Shown here piece by piece: positions 17,314 through 26,181 of a stretch of 64,000 nt of DNA. The translations under genes were made by a program, and so were the position numbers. The stretch spans positions 306,884 through 370,883 of the forward strand of contig NZ_JAYKGK010000002.1 of the NCBI RefSeq assembly GCF_036860675.1, read 5' to 3'. A model generated the notes under the pieces. It worked only from the letters and a program-made list of their open reading frames with translations, ran no database searches and had not been told where the DNA came from. The stretch is from Rosettibacter primus (GTDB lineage: Bacteria > Bacteroidota > Ignavibacteria > Ignavibacteriales > Melioribacteraceae). Each line of letters opens with the position of its first letter. Position 1 is the first letter of the stretch.

Positions 17314-18504
17314 ATGCAAAAAGATTTAATAATTGATAAAATAGAACAAGCTGCAAAATTGCTATCAGAAAAAGAAATTGATATGTGGTTAATTTATGTT
17401 CGTGAAACAGGAAATATGAAAGACCCAATGATGGATATTCTGGTTGGAACAAATGCAACATGGCAGTCAGCATTTATAATCACAAAAGATGGTAACACAC
17501 ATGCAATAATTGGTTCGCTTGAATATGAAAATATGAAATCTGTTGGAACGTATAAAAACATTCATCCTTATTTGAAATCCATTAAAGAAAAACTGCTGGA
17601 AGTATTAGAACAAATAAAACCAAATAAAATTGCAATTAATTACTCAAAAAATTCAAGTCTTGCAGATGGATTAACTTATGGATTATATCTTGATTTGCTT
17701 GACAACCTAAAAGAAACTGATTACATGAATAAACTTGTATCCTCAGAAGAACTAGTAGCATCACTTCGCGGAAGAAAAACAGCAAAAGAATTAGAACTAA
17801 TTAAAGAAGCTATAAAAGAAACATTAAAAATCTTTGATAAAGTTACTAATTATATGAAACCGGGAATGACAGAAAAGCAAGTTGCATTATTTGTTCAGAA
17901 TCTTGTTAAAGAAAGAGGATTCGAGCTTGCATGGGATAAGGAATATTGTCCATCGGTTTTTTCAGGTCCAGATACTGCAGGTGCTCACTCTGGTCCAACA
18001 GATAGAATTATTCAACATGGACATGTCGTTAATATGGATTTTGGATTAAAAATAAATGGATACTGTTCTGATTTACAAAGAACATGGTATGTATTAAAAC
18101 CGGAAGAAAATAATCCTCCTGAAGAAGTTCAAAAAGGATTTAATGTTATAAAAGAATCAATCACAAAAGCAGCAAATGAATTAAAAGCTGGCAAAAAAGG
18201 CTGGGAAATTGATGAAGTTGCAAGAAATTATATTCAGATTAATGGCTATAGCGAATTTCCCCATGGTCTTGGACATCAAGTGGGTCGTTCTGTTCACGAT
18301 GGTGGAGCACTGCTTGGACCAAAATGGGAACGATATGGAAATCTGCCTTTGCTTGAAATTGAAGATGGTAATGTTTTTACAATTGAACCAAGATTAACAA
18401 TAGAAAATTATGGCATTGCAACAATTGAAGAAATGGTTTATGTAACAAAAGATGGATGCGAATTTTTATCAGATAGACAAAACGAAATTTATTTGATAAG
18501 ATAA
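17314..18504 (+). CDS. Xaa-Pro aminopeptidase-like M24 metallopeptidase
   Basis: From the ATG at 17314 the product is 396 residues. TTGAGG, which could be misread as a start at 17302, is the ribosome site. After a creatinase-like N-terminal domain comes the pita-bread catalytic domain. It keeps the usual five metal ligands: two Asp in VNMDFGLKINGYCSDLQRTW, His in HGLGHQVGRSVHDGG, and two Glu in IEPRLT and IEEMVYV. M24 enzymes include Xaa-Pro aminopeptidase, prolidase and methionine aminopeptidase. The two-domain layout fits the first two. No signal peptide; cytoplasmic. Confidence 0.88.
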   Translation: MQKDLIIDKIEQAAKLLSEKEIDMWLIYVRETGNMKDPMMDILVGTNATWQSAFIITKDGNTHAIIGSLEYENMKSVGTYKNIHPYLKSIKEKLLEVLEQIKPNKIAINYSKNSSLADGLTYGLYLDLLDNLKETDYMNKLVSSEELVASLRGRKTAKELELIKEAIKETLKIFDKVTNYMKPGMTEKQVALFVQNLVKERGFELAWDKEYCPSVFSGPDTAGAHSGPTDRIIQHGHVVNMDFGLKINGYCSDLQRTWYVLKPEENNPPEEVQKGFNVIKESITKAANELKAGKKGWEIDEVARNYIQINGYSEFPHGLGHQVGRSVHDGGALLGPKWERYGNLPLLEIEDGNVFTIEPRLTIENYGIATIEEMVYVTKDGCEFLSDRQNEIYLIR

Positions 18505-18508
18505 TTAT

Positions 18509-19147
18509 TCAATTATCAAACTTTTGGTTCAATAAAATTACAATACGATAAGATGTATATGCAAAGAAAGGTGCCGAAATTACATCAATTGTATAATGAA
18601 CATGCTGCATTAGAACAAATATTCCAACCAAAATTGTAGCAATTAAAAAAATAATTCTAAGGGTTCTATTATTTACTACAAGAAAAAAGACAAACATTGT
18701 AGCAGTATGACCAGAAAAGAAAAGGTCTCTTAACAAAGTATTCCCCCCGCCAAAGAATTCAACGAAAGGGTCTTTCAGTGGAATTATTGTTTCAGGAGCA
18801 TTTAGCGGCAAAAGAAAAATTGTAATTAATCTTAAAAGTGCAGTTAGACTATAAGATTGAATGGCTATAAGAAAATTTTCCGGATGAAAAGTTAAATGAA
18901 TTAAAACTATTATCACACCTGAGTAAATCAAAGCAAATGTTAACCATGTAATATCTATGGGCTGGAATAAAGCTAAGATTGGGTCATTAAAAGAAAATCC
19001 AGAACGGGATTCATTATATTCAAGAAATTTTGCCAGTGATAATAAAATAAACAAAAGCAAAAGGGAGGAAATAAAAAATCTTGTTCTAAAATTTTTATCT
19101 AAAAGTTTTGGCTGCCAGATATTTTTTAATTTTTCAATTTCACTCAA
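18509..19147 (-). CDS. PAP2-like integral membrane phosphatase/transferase
   Basis: The 212-residue product has about six membrane helices. It carries the lipid phosphatase signature split as FFSGHTATMF (C2 motif SGH) and HVHYTIDVISAP (C3 motif with His and Asp), as in the PAP2_C/sphingomyelin synthase-like branch. The first of the three canonical PAP2 motifs is not evident. The likely reaction is phosphate or phospho-headgroup transfer on a lipid. The reading frame opens with TTG at 19147 and I see no better start; translation start is therefore uncertain. It converges on the M24 gene with only 4 bp between stops. Confidence 0.75.
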   Translation of the reverse strand: MSEIEKLKNIWQPKLLDKNFRTRFFISSLLLLFILLSLAKFLEYNESRSGFSFNDPILALFQPIDITWLTFALIYSGVIIVLIHLTFHPENFLIAIQSYSLTALLRLITIFLLPLNAPETIIPLKDPFVEFFGGGNTLLRDLFFSGHTATMFVFFLVVNNRTLRIIFLIATILVGIFVLMQHVHYTIDVISAPFFAYTSYRIVILLNQKFDN

Positions 19148-19180
19148 TATACAAATACCAAATTAATTTATTAAAAATAT

Positions 19181-19220
19181 AAAAAAGTCTGCACATCTGT
19201 GTATTCAACACAGATAGTGC
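19181..19220 (-). terminator. Intrinsic terminator after the GH130 gene
   Basis: On the minus strand, GCACTATCTGTGT and ACACAGATGTGC (plus 19191-19220) form a stem with one bulged base and a short loop. It is followed by AGAC and six T. The stem uses the same CACAGAT words as the dispersed repeat, so a repeat fragment may have been recruited as terminator. Confidence 0.8.
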
Positions 19221-19237
19221 AGTATACAATTATTCAG

Positions 19238-20206
19238 TTATCCCCATCTCAATGATGTAACAGCAACAGGACAAGATAAAATATATCTTCTTAAATCACT
19301 CAGCTTTGCAGTTGCAAGTGCTATGGAGGAATCTGCAGCGCCGTAATATAATCTAACATCATCACCATCAACAATCCAACCACAAGGGAATACAACATCA
19401 TCAACATCTCCTTCTTTTTCATAATGTTCTCTTGGGCCAAAAATCCATTCATCACTTCTTCGCAATACTTTAGTTGGGTCTTCCAGGTCTAACAATACCA
19501 GTCCAAGACGATATATTACGCCACCAGCAGTCCTTTTTACTCCGTGATATAAAACCAGCCAGCCTTCAGGAATTTGAATTGGAGGAGGTGACAGACCAAT
19601 TTTATTTGCATCCCACCATGCTCCTTCTCTTGCTCTAATTAAAATTCTATGCTCACCCCAATGAATTAAATCAGGTGAAAATGAAATCCATATATGAGCT
19701 GCAGAGTATGGAGTAGAAATTATTGGCCGATGTAGCATTGCCCATCTATTACCAAATTTCTTTGAGAACAAAGCTGCATCTTTATCTTCAGGTGGTAATA
19801 TTGCACCAATTCTTTCAAATGAGTTAAAATCTTCTGTCATTGCAAGAGAAACTAAAGGACCTCCATGAGAATAAGCTGTATATGTAATTGCATATTTTTT
19901 CAATTCATCAAGATAGGTTATTCTCGGGTCTTCTATACCCCAGATTTCTTCGGGATAATTAATCGGGTCAGGCAGCAATGTTGGTTTTGAATCAATATCC
20001 CAGTTAGTTTTTCCATCTTTACTTCGTGCAACAGTAAGATGTGATATCCCTCTTAAATCTTCTACTCGCATCAATAAAATTGTTTCTCCATTTACAGATA
20101 CCGCACCACAATTAAAAACAGAATTAGCCGGATATGGTATATCATAAATTGTTATGATTGGATTTCCATCATATCGATGAAATAATTCATGAGAAGAATT
20201 ACTCAT
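19238..20206 (-). CDS. Glycoside hydrolase family 130-type mannoside phosphorylase
   Basis: The 322-residue product is a five-bladed β-propeller protein of the GH130 family, which phosphorolyses or hydrolyses β-mannosides. Seen are LLMRVEDLRGISHLTVA, WGIEDPRITY (GxEDPR with the catalytic Asp), HRPIISTPYSAAHIWISFSP and LYYGAADSSIALAT. It has no signal peptide, so it acts on an intracellular mannoside. It follows a GT4/toroid protein by 38 bp, a combination suggesting that a mannoside is both made and turned over here. The exact linkage is not deducible. Confidence 0.88.
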   Translation of the reverse strand: MSNSSHELFHRYDGNPIITIYDIPYPANSVFNCGAVSVNGETILLMRVEDLRGISHLTVARSKDGKTNWDIDSKPTLLPDPINYPEEIWGIEDPRITYLDELKKYAITYTAYSHGGPLVSLAMTEDFNSFERIGAILPPEDKDAALFSKKFGNRWAMLHRPIISTPYSAAHIWISFSPDLIHWGEHRILIRAREGAWWDANKIGLSPPPIQIPEGWLVLYHGVKRTAGGVIYRLGLVLLDLEDPTKVLRRSDEWIFGPREHYEKEGDVDDVVFPCGWIVDGDDVRLYYGAADSSIALATAKLSDLRRYILSCPVAVTSLRWG

Positions 20207-20244
20207 ATTTCCACACCAATTTTGTTTACTAAATGTTCGAAATA

Positions 20245-22530
20245 TTACTCATAACTTTTAACATGCTCGTAAGATTTAATCATGTTTTCAATTCTATATA
20301 CTTCAGCAAGTGAAAGTAAAAAGGATAAAGTTGATTCAGCTCCTTCATTTAGATTAACTCTATCAACATGAAGAGCATCATAACAACCTCCACTTACAGG
20401 GTCATATAGAGCTAAACCTAAATCATTTCTTCCCAGAAACCATTCAAACGCAATTCTTGCTTTATTGTACCAATAATAATCTTCAGTAATTTGAAAAGCA
20501 TCAATACATGCAGATATAGTTTCATAAGCAGCAATGGGTTGTTGGTCAAAATCTGCTTTTGAGCCATTACGATTGTACCAGCCATCTGAACCAATTGGTC
20601 TGAAATAACCTGCCTCTGTAGTTTGAAGTTCAACAAGCCATTTTAATGATTCAAGACCAATTTCAAATGCTCTTCGATTATTAGAATAATTCCCAGTTAA
20701 CATGAGTGCTTGTGAAAGTCTTGCATTATCATAAACCAGATAATCTTCAAACCATTTCCATTCATTATTTGAATTTCTTTCATAAAGTTCAATTAGTCTT
20801 TGTGTTAAATTTTCCTGTATTTGAATTGCTACTCTATCGCCACTCATTTTTTGCAAATATTCATAAATACCAATTAAACCGAATGCCCATGCTCGGGGAG
20901 ATGTAAGTTCTGTTAAAATTGGCAATGCTTTGTTAAATAATTGAGTTGCCCACATTTGCAAATCTCTTTTCTTTGACCTATTAACACAAGTTCCAAGTGC
21001 CCAAAGTGCTCTGCCCTGAGAATCATCAGAACCAACATCTTCCTTCCATTTTCTATTAAAATCCATAAAGTTTCTAAATCTATTTTTCTTTTCATTAAAT
21101 GAATAAAGAATAAATGCAGCATATTTTTTAGCTATTGCTTCAATCTGCTCATCCATTAAACCAATTTCTTCAAGCAGAATAGTTAATAGAAAAGCTCGAG
21201 CATTATCGTCCAAACAGTAACCTTCGCTGTGTAGAGGAATTGTAAATTTCGCATGTTGTAAAATTCCAGTTGAATCAGTCATATTAAATAGATGATTGAA
21301 TTTAAACGAGGGTAATTCCATGCTTTGTTCATTCAAAGTTTTTACTGAAGAAATACTTTGCAGCTTTTCTAATCTTTGATTTCTTGCTTTTTGAAATGAT
21401 TCAACATACAAATGAGCAATATTATTCCACACCATTTCTCTTCCAAGCATATAAGCTTTTTTTCTCATAGCATGACGCCTTGGCTCATCCTGCAATAATT
21501 TAATAATCTCATTTGCTATTGCGTTCGAATCTGCAAAAGGAACAATTACACCACGATTATCAGATAGCAATTCTTCAGCATGCCAGTAAGGTGTAGATAT
21601 AACTGCTTTTCCACAACCAAAAGAGTAGGACAATGTACCCGATGTTATTTGAGCTTTATTTAAATATGGAGTTATATAAATATCAGCTGCGCCAATAAAT
21701 TCTTTTAATTCTTCTGAATCAACAAATCGATTATAAAATATTACATTTTTTTTAACCCCTAAATCATGAGCCAATCTTTCAAGACTCATTCTATATGATT
21801 CACCATATTCTTTTACAATGTTAGGATGAGTTGCCCCAAGCACTATGTAAACAAGATTTGGGAAAACAGATATTACTTTCGGCAAAGCTTTAAGAACATA
21901 TTCAATGCCTTTATTTGGTGATAACAAACCAAAAGTTAAAATTACATACTTGCCTTCAACATTAAATCTATCTTTATAAAAATTTGGGTCTACAAAAGCC
22001 ATATCAGGAATTCCATGTGGAATTACATCAATAATATCTTCTGGCGCATTATAAATATTTTTGAGAAAATCTTTTCCCTTTTCTGTCATTGTAATTAAAC
22101 GAGTTGAGTAAGAAATTAATTCTTTCATTACTCTTTTCTGGTCTGGATTAGGTTCATTTAATATTGTATGAAGTGTTGTTACAACAGGCATTCTTAAATT
22201 ACGCAGTAAAGCTAAAATGTGACTTCCTTCTGTACCGCCAAAAATTCCATATTCATGCTGCAGACAAACAACATCAATGTTATTAAAATTAAGAAAGTCA
22301 GCTGCTTTTTGATAAGTATTAATATTCTGCTTATTGATTACAAATCTAACTTCTGACGGATATTCAAAATCCTGATCTCTGTCGCTTAAAGCCAGAACAA
22401 GACAATCTGTTTGTGGATATTGATTATTTACTGCATTTCTTAAATCAAATGTAAAAGTTGCAATTCCACATTTACGGGGCAAATAATTTCCAACGAACGC
22501 AATTTTTTTAAGCTTCTGCATTTCTACCAT
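20245..22530 (-). CDS. GT4 glycosyltransferase fused to an α/α-toroid domain
   Basis: The 761-residue product has a GT-B glycosyltransferase family 4 module in about residues 1-385 (GNYLPRKCGIATFTFDLRNA, VVCLQHEYGIFGG, ILTFGLLSPNKGIEYVLKAL, GCGKAVISTPY). A second module from about 400 to the end is helical, with repeated DNAR, DDSQGRALWALG and RAWAFGLIGIYEY elements typical of (α/α)6 toroids found in mannosidases and related enzymes. GAGGAG precedes the ATG. It is co-directional with GH130. The probable role is synthesis and trimming of a cytoplasmic mannoside. What the toroid does here is unknown. Confidence 0.85.
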   Translation of the reverse strand: MVEMQKLKKIAFVGNYLPRKCGIATFTFDLRNAVNNQYPQTDCLVLALSDRDQDFEYPSEVRFVINKQNINTYQKAADFLNFNNIDVVCLQHEYGIFGGTEGSHILALLRNLRMPVVTTLHTILNEPNPDQKRVMKELISYSTRLITMTEKGKDFLKNIYNAPEDIIDVIPHGIPDMAFVDPNFYKDRFNVEGKYVILTFGLLSPNKGIEYVLKALPKVISVFPNLVYIVLGATHPNIVKEYGESYRMSLERLAHDLGVKKNVIFYNRFVDSEELKEFIGAADIYITPYLNKAQITSGTLSYSFGCGKAVISTPYWHAEELLSDNRGVIVPFADSNAIANEIIKLLQDEPRRHAMRKKAYMLGREMVWNNIAHLYVESFQKARNQRLEKLQSISSVKTLNEQSMELPSFKFNHLFNMTDSTGILQHAKFTIPLHSEGYCLDDNARAFLLTILLEEIGLMDEQIEAIAKKYAAFILYSFNEKKNRFRNFMDFNRKWKEDVGSDDSQGRALWALGTCVNRSKKRDLQMWATQLFNKALPILTELTSPRAWAFGLIGIYEYLQKMSGDRVAIQIQENLTQRLIELYERNSNNEWKWFEDYLVYDNARLSQALMLTGNYSNNRRAFEIGLESLKWLVELQTTEAGYFRPIGSDGWYNRNGSKADFDQQPIAAYETISACIDAFQITEDYYWYNKARIAFEWFLGRNDLGLALYDPVSGGCYDALHVDRVNLNEGAESTLSFLLSLAEVYRIENMIKSYEHVKSYE

Positions 22531-22760
22531 AAATCATCTCCTCTTTTATTTTTACAAATTTGAAATGATTAACAAGGTATGAAATAATTGGCAGCGTTTT
22601 TAAAATTTAACATATTTTATGGTTCCCAAAATTTCTCCATGCTTTTAAATTTTATTTTCCAATCTAGACTATTATCAGTGTAATACAAATAAAATTTTTG
22701 ATTTTTTATTCGATAATAATTCGAACAAATCTTAAATGTTGTTAATAATTAAGGGAATAC

Positions 22761-24707
22761 ATGGAACTTCAAAAAAATATCAAGATTCTACTGGTTGAGG
22801 ATGCTGGTGTAATGCGCCAGATGGAAATTAAAACACTTAATGCTCTTGGTTTCAAAAATGTTATTGAAGCTGAAAATGGTAAAAGTGCAATAAAAATTTT
22901 ACAGAATGACCCCTCTGTTGAACTCATCATTAGTGATTGGAACATGCCTGAGATGGATGGATTTGAATTGCTGAAATGGGTAAGAAATAATGAGAGTACA
23001 AAAAATATTCCTTTCTTAATGGCTACTGGCAGAGGTGAAAAAAAAGAAGTTGAAAAAGCAAATGAAGCTGGGGTTAGCAGTTTTATTTCAAAACCTTTTA
23101 ATAAAGATGAGCTTCTTGATAAAATTAATGAAGCTTTCGGTATTAAAGTTCAAGAGGAAATTAAATCTCGGTCTTTAGATTCAAGAATTACAAAATCAGG
23201 GAAAGCATTAATAAAAGCAATTCATATTCAGATAACAGACCATTTAACTTTAGGTGTATTAAAATATTTAATCAAAAAAGGGGAATTAAATCCAAATCAT
23301 TTCGAATTAGAAACAGAATGTCTACCAAGCTGGAATGCAGTAGCAAAAGCACTAGAAAACGGCACAGCTGATGCTGCCTTCATACTTGCTCCATTAGCAA
23401 TGGATCTTTACAATTATGGAGTACCTCTAAGATTAATTTTATTTGCTCATAAAAATGGAAGCATTTGCGTTAGAAACAAAACAGGTGACGACGAAAAAGG
23501 TATTGATTTCTTCAAAGGAAAATCATTTTACATTCCACATACTATGTCGATTCATAACATGCTTGCTCATGCATTTTTTAAGAATATCGGATTAAATCCT
23601 GGTGTGAGTGGACAGAAAAATGTTGATGTCGAATTTGAAGTTGTTGCTCCAATCAAAATGCCTGAATTTCTATCAGGCAATCCTGATGCATGTGGATATC
23701 TTGTAGCAGAACCAATAGGCACAAAAGCTATTGCAGCTGGAATTGCAGAATTGCAATTTCTTTCAAGCGAGTTATGGGAAAATCATCCATGCTGTGTTTT
23801 GGCAATGCAGGCAGATTTTATTGAGCGTTTTCCTGAAGCTGTCAAAGAATTTACAGAATTACTTGTTTATTCTGGAAAATTTATTTCTCAAAAACCTGCT
23901 CTTGCTGCAGAAATTGCAGTTGAATTTTTAGACCCGAAAAAAGAACTTGGCCTTACAGTCCCAATTCTCAAAAATGTATTGACAGAACCAAAGGGAATAA
24001 AAACAAATAATCTTTATCCAGTAATAAAAGATCTCGATTTCATTCAGCATTACATGCATAATAAAATGGGAATTGGTGCAATAATCGACTTAAATAAATT
24101 TGTAGATAAACGTTTCGCAGATGCTGCTTGCTCTGATAAAGATAAAGCAGATGCCCGCAGTCATATTAGTGAAATTGACCTTGCCAACAATGCAAGAAAA
24201 ATAATAAATAAAGAAGAAACTGTTTTAGCAGAAGGTAGAACAAAAGCTCTATTAAATATGGAAGGGAAATATCTGAAGTTCTCTTTAGGAACAGAACATT
24301 ATGGTATTGAAATACTTAAAATTATTGAAATAATAAGAATGATAAACATTACACCAGTCCCAAATACTCCTAAATATGTAAAAGGTGTTATAAACTTAAG
24401 AGGAAACATTGTACCTGTTGTTGATTTACGACTCAAACTCAACATGCCTGAAAAAGAATATGACCCTAAAACAAGAATCGTGATTGTTGAAGATAAAATT
24501 GATGGTTTGAATATAAGAGTAGGATTAATAGTTGACGAAGTTGAAGCAGTTTATGATGTTAAAGCTTCTGAAATTGAAGAGCCCCCAGATTTTGGCAAAG
24601 ACACAAAAGACGAATACATACTTGCTCTCGCAAAAACAGATACAGTTATTTTTATCTTGCTTAATTTATCTATAATCCTAAAACCAGAAAATAGAAATAA
24701 AAACTAA
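22761..24707 (+). CDS. Three-module signalling protein: receiver, NMT1/NrtA-like binding domain, CheW
   Basis: The product is 648 residues. Residues 1-128 are a receiver domain with the acidic pair E13/D14, phospho-acceptor D59 (LIISDWNMPEMDG) and K111. Residues about 150-430 resemble the NMT1/THI5-NrtA class of periplasmic binding proteins (DHLTLGVLKYLIKKG, NGTADAAFILAPLAMDLYNYG, VAEPIGTKAIAAGIAE), but with no signal peptide. Residues about 490-640 are a CheW domain (FSLGTEHYGIEILKIIEIIR, KGVINLRGNIVPVVDLR, VGLIVDEVEAV). CheV proteins combine CheW and receiver. The inserted small-molecule binding module is unusual and suggests a cytoplasmic ligand sensor that docks onto chemoreceptor-CheA arrays. 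No other chemotaxis gene is in the window. AAGGGA precedes the ATG. Confidence 0.85.
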   Translation: MELQKNIKILLVEDAGVMRQMEIKTLNALGFKNVIEAENGKSAIKILQNDPSVELIISDWNMPEMDGFELLKWVRNNESTKNIPFLMATGRGEKKEVEKANEAGVSSFISKPFNKDELLDKINEAFGIKVQEEIKSRSLDSRITKSGKALIKAIHIQITDHLTLGVLKYLIKKGELNPNHFELETECLPSWNAVAKALENGTADAAFILAPLAMDLYNYGVPLRLILFAHKNGSICVRNKTGDDEKGIDFFKGKSFYIPHTMSIHNMLAHAFFKNIGLNPGVSGQKNVDVEFEVVAPIKMPEFLSGNPDACGYLVAEPIGTKAIAAGIAELQFLSSELWENHPCCVLAMQADFIERFPEAVKEFTELLVYSGKFISQKPALAAEIAVEFLDPKKELGLTVPILKNVLTEPKGIKTNNLYPVIKDLDFIQHYMHNKMGIGAIIDLNKFVDKRFADAACSDKDKADARSHISEIDLANNARKIINKEETVLAEGRTKALLNMEGKYLKFSLGTEHYGIEILKIIEIIRMINITPVPNTPKYVKGVINLRGNIVPVVDLRLKLNMPEKEYDPKTRIVIVEDKIDGLNIRVGLIVDEVEAVYDVKASEIEEPPDFGKDTKDEYILALAKTDTVIFILLNLSIILKPENRNKN

Positions 24708-24720
24708 TTGCAAGACTCTG

Positions 24721-24759
24721 TTGAATATTCAATCATTTTCATTATAATTGAATATTCAA
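24721..24759. promoter_or_regulatory. Doubled palindromic operator candidate (two TTGAATATTCAA)
   Basis: Two identical perfect 12 bp palindromes, TTGAATATTCAA, occupy 24721-24732 and 24748-24759, 27 bp start to start. They end 16 bp before the ATG of the NicO-like transporter gene. The TGAA...TTCA arms recall ArsR/SmtB-type metal-sensor operators. As an alternative, the inverted copies could pair in RNA as a weak hairpin after the upstream gene, but no T-run follows immediately. Confidence 0.55.
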
Positions 24760-24775
24760 TTATAAATATTCTTTT

Positions 24776-25429
24776 ATGCATCCAATCATAAATATATTCA
24801 TTGGCAGCTTACTATTAAGCATTGCACATGCATTAATTCCAAGCCACTGGTTACCTTTAATTGCTATTGGGAAATCTGAAAAATGGAGTGAAAAAGAATT
24901 ATTAGTAACAACTACAATAACAAGTATTTCTCATATTTCAAGTACAATAATCATAGGAATTATTATTGGATTTGCCGGTTACAAATTATCTGAGTCATAT
25001 TTTCACATTACCAAAATAATTGCTCCAGTAATTTTAATTGCTCTTAGTTTCATCTATTTTTACTTAGAATACAGACACAAAAAAATTACGAGCTCTCACA
25101 AACATCATCATATTGATATTGAAACTATCATCCAGAAGAAAAAAAACAAAAAATCAATAATTCTATCTCTTGTAGTAGCAATGTTCTTTTCTCCATGTCT
25201 CGAAATTGAAATTTATTATTTAACTGCAAGTCAGTTTGGCTGGACAGGAATTATAATAGTTTCTTCTGTTTATTTTATTGTAACAGTTGCAGGAATGTTA
25301 CTGCTTGTATTTTTAGCCTCAAAGGGAATAAGTAAATTAAAATGGAATTTTCTGGAACATCACGATAAATTAATTGCTGGATTAATTCTTTTTATTGTTG
25401 GATTATCAGCTTTATTTATTGAATACTAA
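24776..25429 (+). CDS. NicO/RcnA-like metal transporter
   Basis: The 217-residue protein has about six membrane helices. The first carries HALIPSHWLPLIAIGK, which resembles the HAxxPDHW signature of the NicO/RcnA nickel-cobalt exporter group. A cytoplasmic loop in the middle is histidine-rich (RHKKITSSHKHHHIDIE), as in metal transporters. The FFSPCLEIE segment gives an additional Cys/Glu site. It is probably a divalent-metal exporter. The substrate is inferred from family only, and other distant relatives (UreH- or cytochrome biogenesis-like) are possible. A doubled palindrome precedes it. Confidence 0.7.
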   Translation: MHPIINIFIGSLLLSIAHALIPSHWLPLIAIGKSEKWSEKELLVTTTITSISHISSTIIIGIIIGFAGYKLSESYFHITKIIAPVILIALSFIYFYLEYRHKKITSSHKHHHIDIETIIQKKKNKKSIILSLVVAMFFSPCLEIEIYYLTASQFGWTGIIIVSSVYFIVTVAGMLLLVFLASKGISKLKWNFLEHHDKLIAGLILFIVGLSALFIEY

Positions 25430-25431
25430 AT

Positions 25432-26166
25432 TCAATTCATCTTTCTGATTCTTATTTCACAATCTTTTTTATCTTTTAGTAATTCTAATAATTCATTTAT
25501 ATTGCTATTACCATAGTGATAAGGATAAAATATTTTGGGATTAATCATTCTAACTGCATCGGCAGCCATTTCTGTGGTCATGGTATAAGGTAAATTCATT
25601 GGAAGAAATGCAATGTCTATGTTTTTTAATTCCTTCATTTCAGGAATGTTTTCTGTATCTCCTGCAACATAAATTCGTTTATCGCCAAACGTTATTACAT
25701 ATCCATTACATTCTCCTTTGACATGAAATGGATTTCCATTATTATTTTTATGAACAATATTATAAGCAGGAACTGCCTCAATCTTAATTCCTTTTACAAA
25801 TTTAACTTCATTATTCCTGATTATATTTCCATAATTTAATTGTTTATAACACAACTCAGTGCAAAGCAATTCTGTGTCTTTTTTTCTTAATGTATCAATT
25901 GCTTTTAAATCAAGATGATCCCCGTGATGATGTGTAATTAAAATTATGTCTGCTTTAGGAAGTTTTGAGTAGTCTGCATATCGTCCAACTGGGTCAATGT
26001 GTATAACCAGATCATTAAAATTAAACATTAATGTTCCATGTCCAATAAAAGTAATAATTAATTCCCCATGCGATGTTTTTATTGTATCTTTTTCGAAGTT
26101 ATCCTGTGCAATTATTTGTTTAAAGCAAAAAAACATTAAGAATAATAAAAAAATTTTTTTATTCAT
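25432..26166 (-). CDS. Exported metallo-β-lactamase-fold hydrolase (UPF0173-like)
   Basis: From the ATG at 26166 the protein is 244 residues; GAGG lies just upstream, and the TTG at 26178 is part of that ribosome site. A signal peptide (LLFLMFFCFKQIIAQ) is followed by an MBL fold with metal motif ITHHHGDHLD, then VKGECNGYVITFGDKRIYVAGDTENI and PYHYG. The family hydrolyses diverse substrates and the common UPF0173 members are cytosolic, so export is notable. It ends 3 bp from the convergent transporter stop. Confidence 0.85.
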   Translation of the reverse strand: MNKKIFLLFLMFFCFKQIIAQDNFEKDTIKTSHGELIITFIGHGTLMFNFNDLVIHIDPVGRYADYSKLPKADIILITHHHGDHLDLKAIDTLRKKDTELLCTELCYKQLNYGNIIRNNEVKFVKGIKIEAVPAYNIVHKNNNGNPFHVKGECNGYVITFGDKRIYVAGDTENIPEMKELKNIDIAFLPMNLPYTMTTEMAADAVRMINPKIFYPYHYGNSNINELLELLKDKKDCEIRIRKMN

Positions 26167-26181
26167 TTTTACCCTCAATAA

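Noticed and set aside
18560..18600. Sigma-54-like promoter on the minus strand (GGCAC...TTGCA)
   Set aside because: The spacing is one base off the GG-N10-GC rule and the site lies inside the PAP2-like gene.
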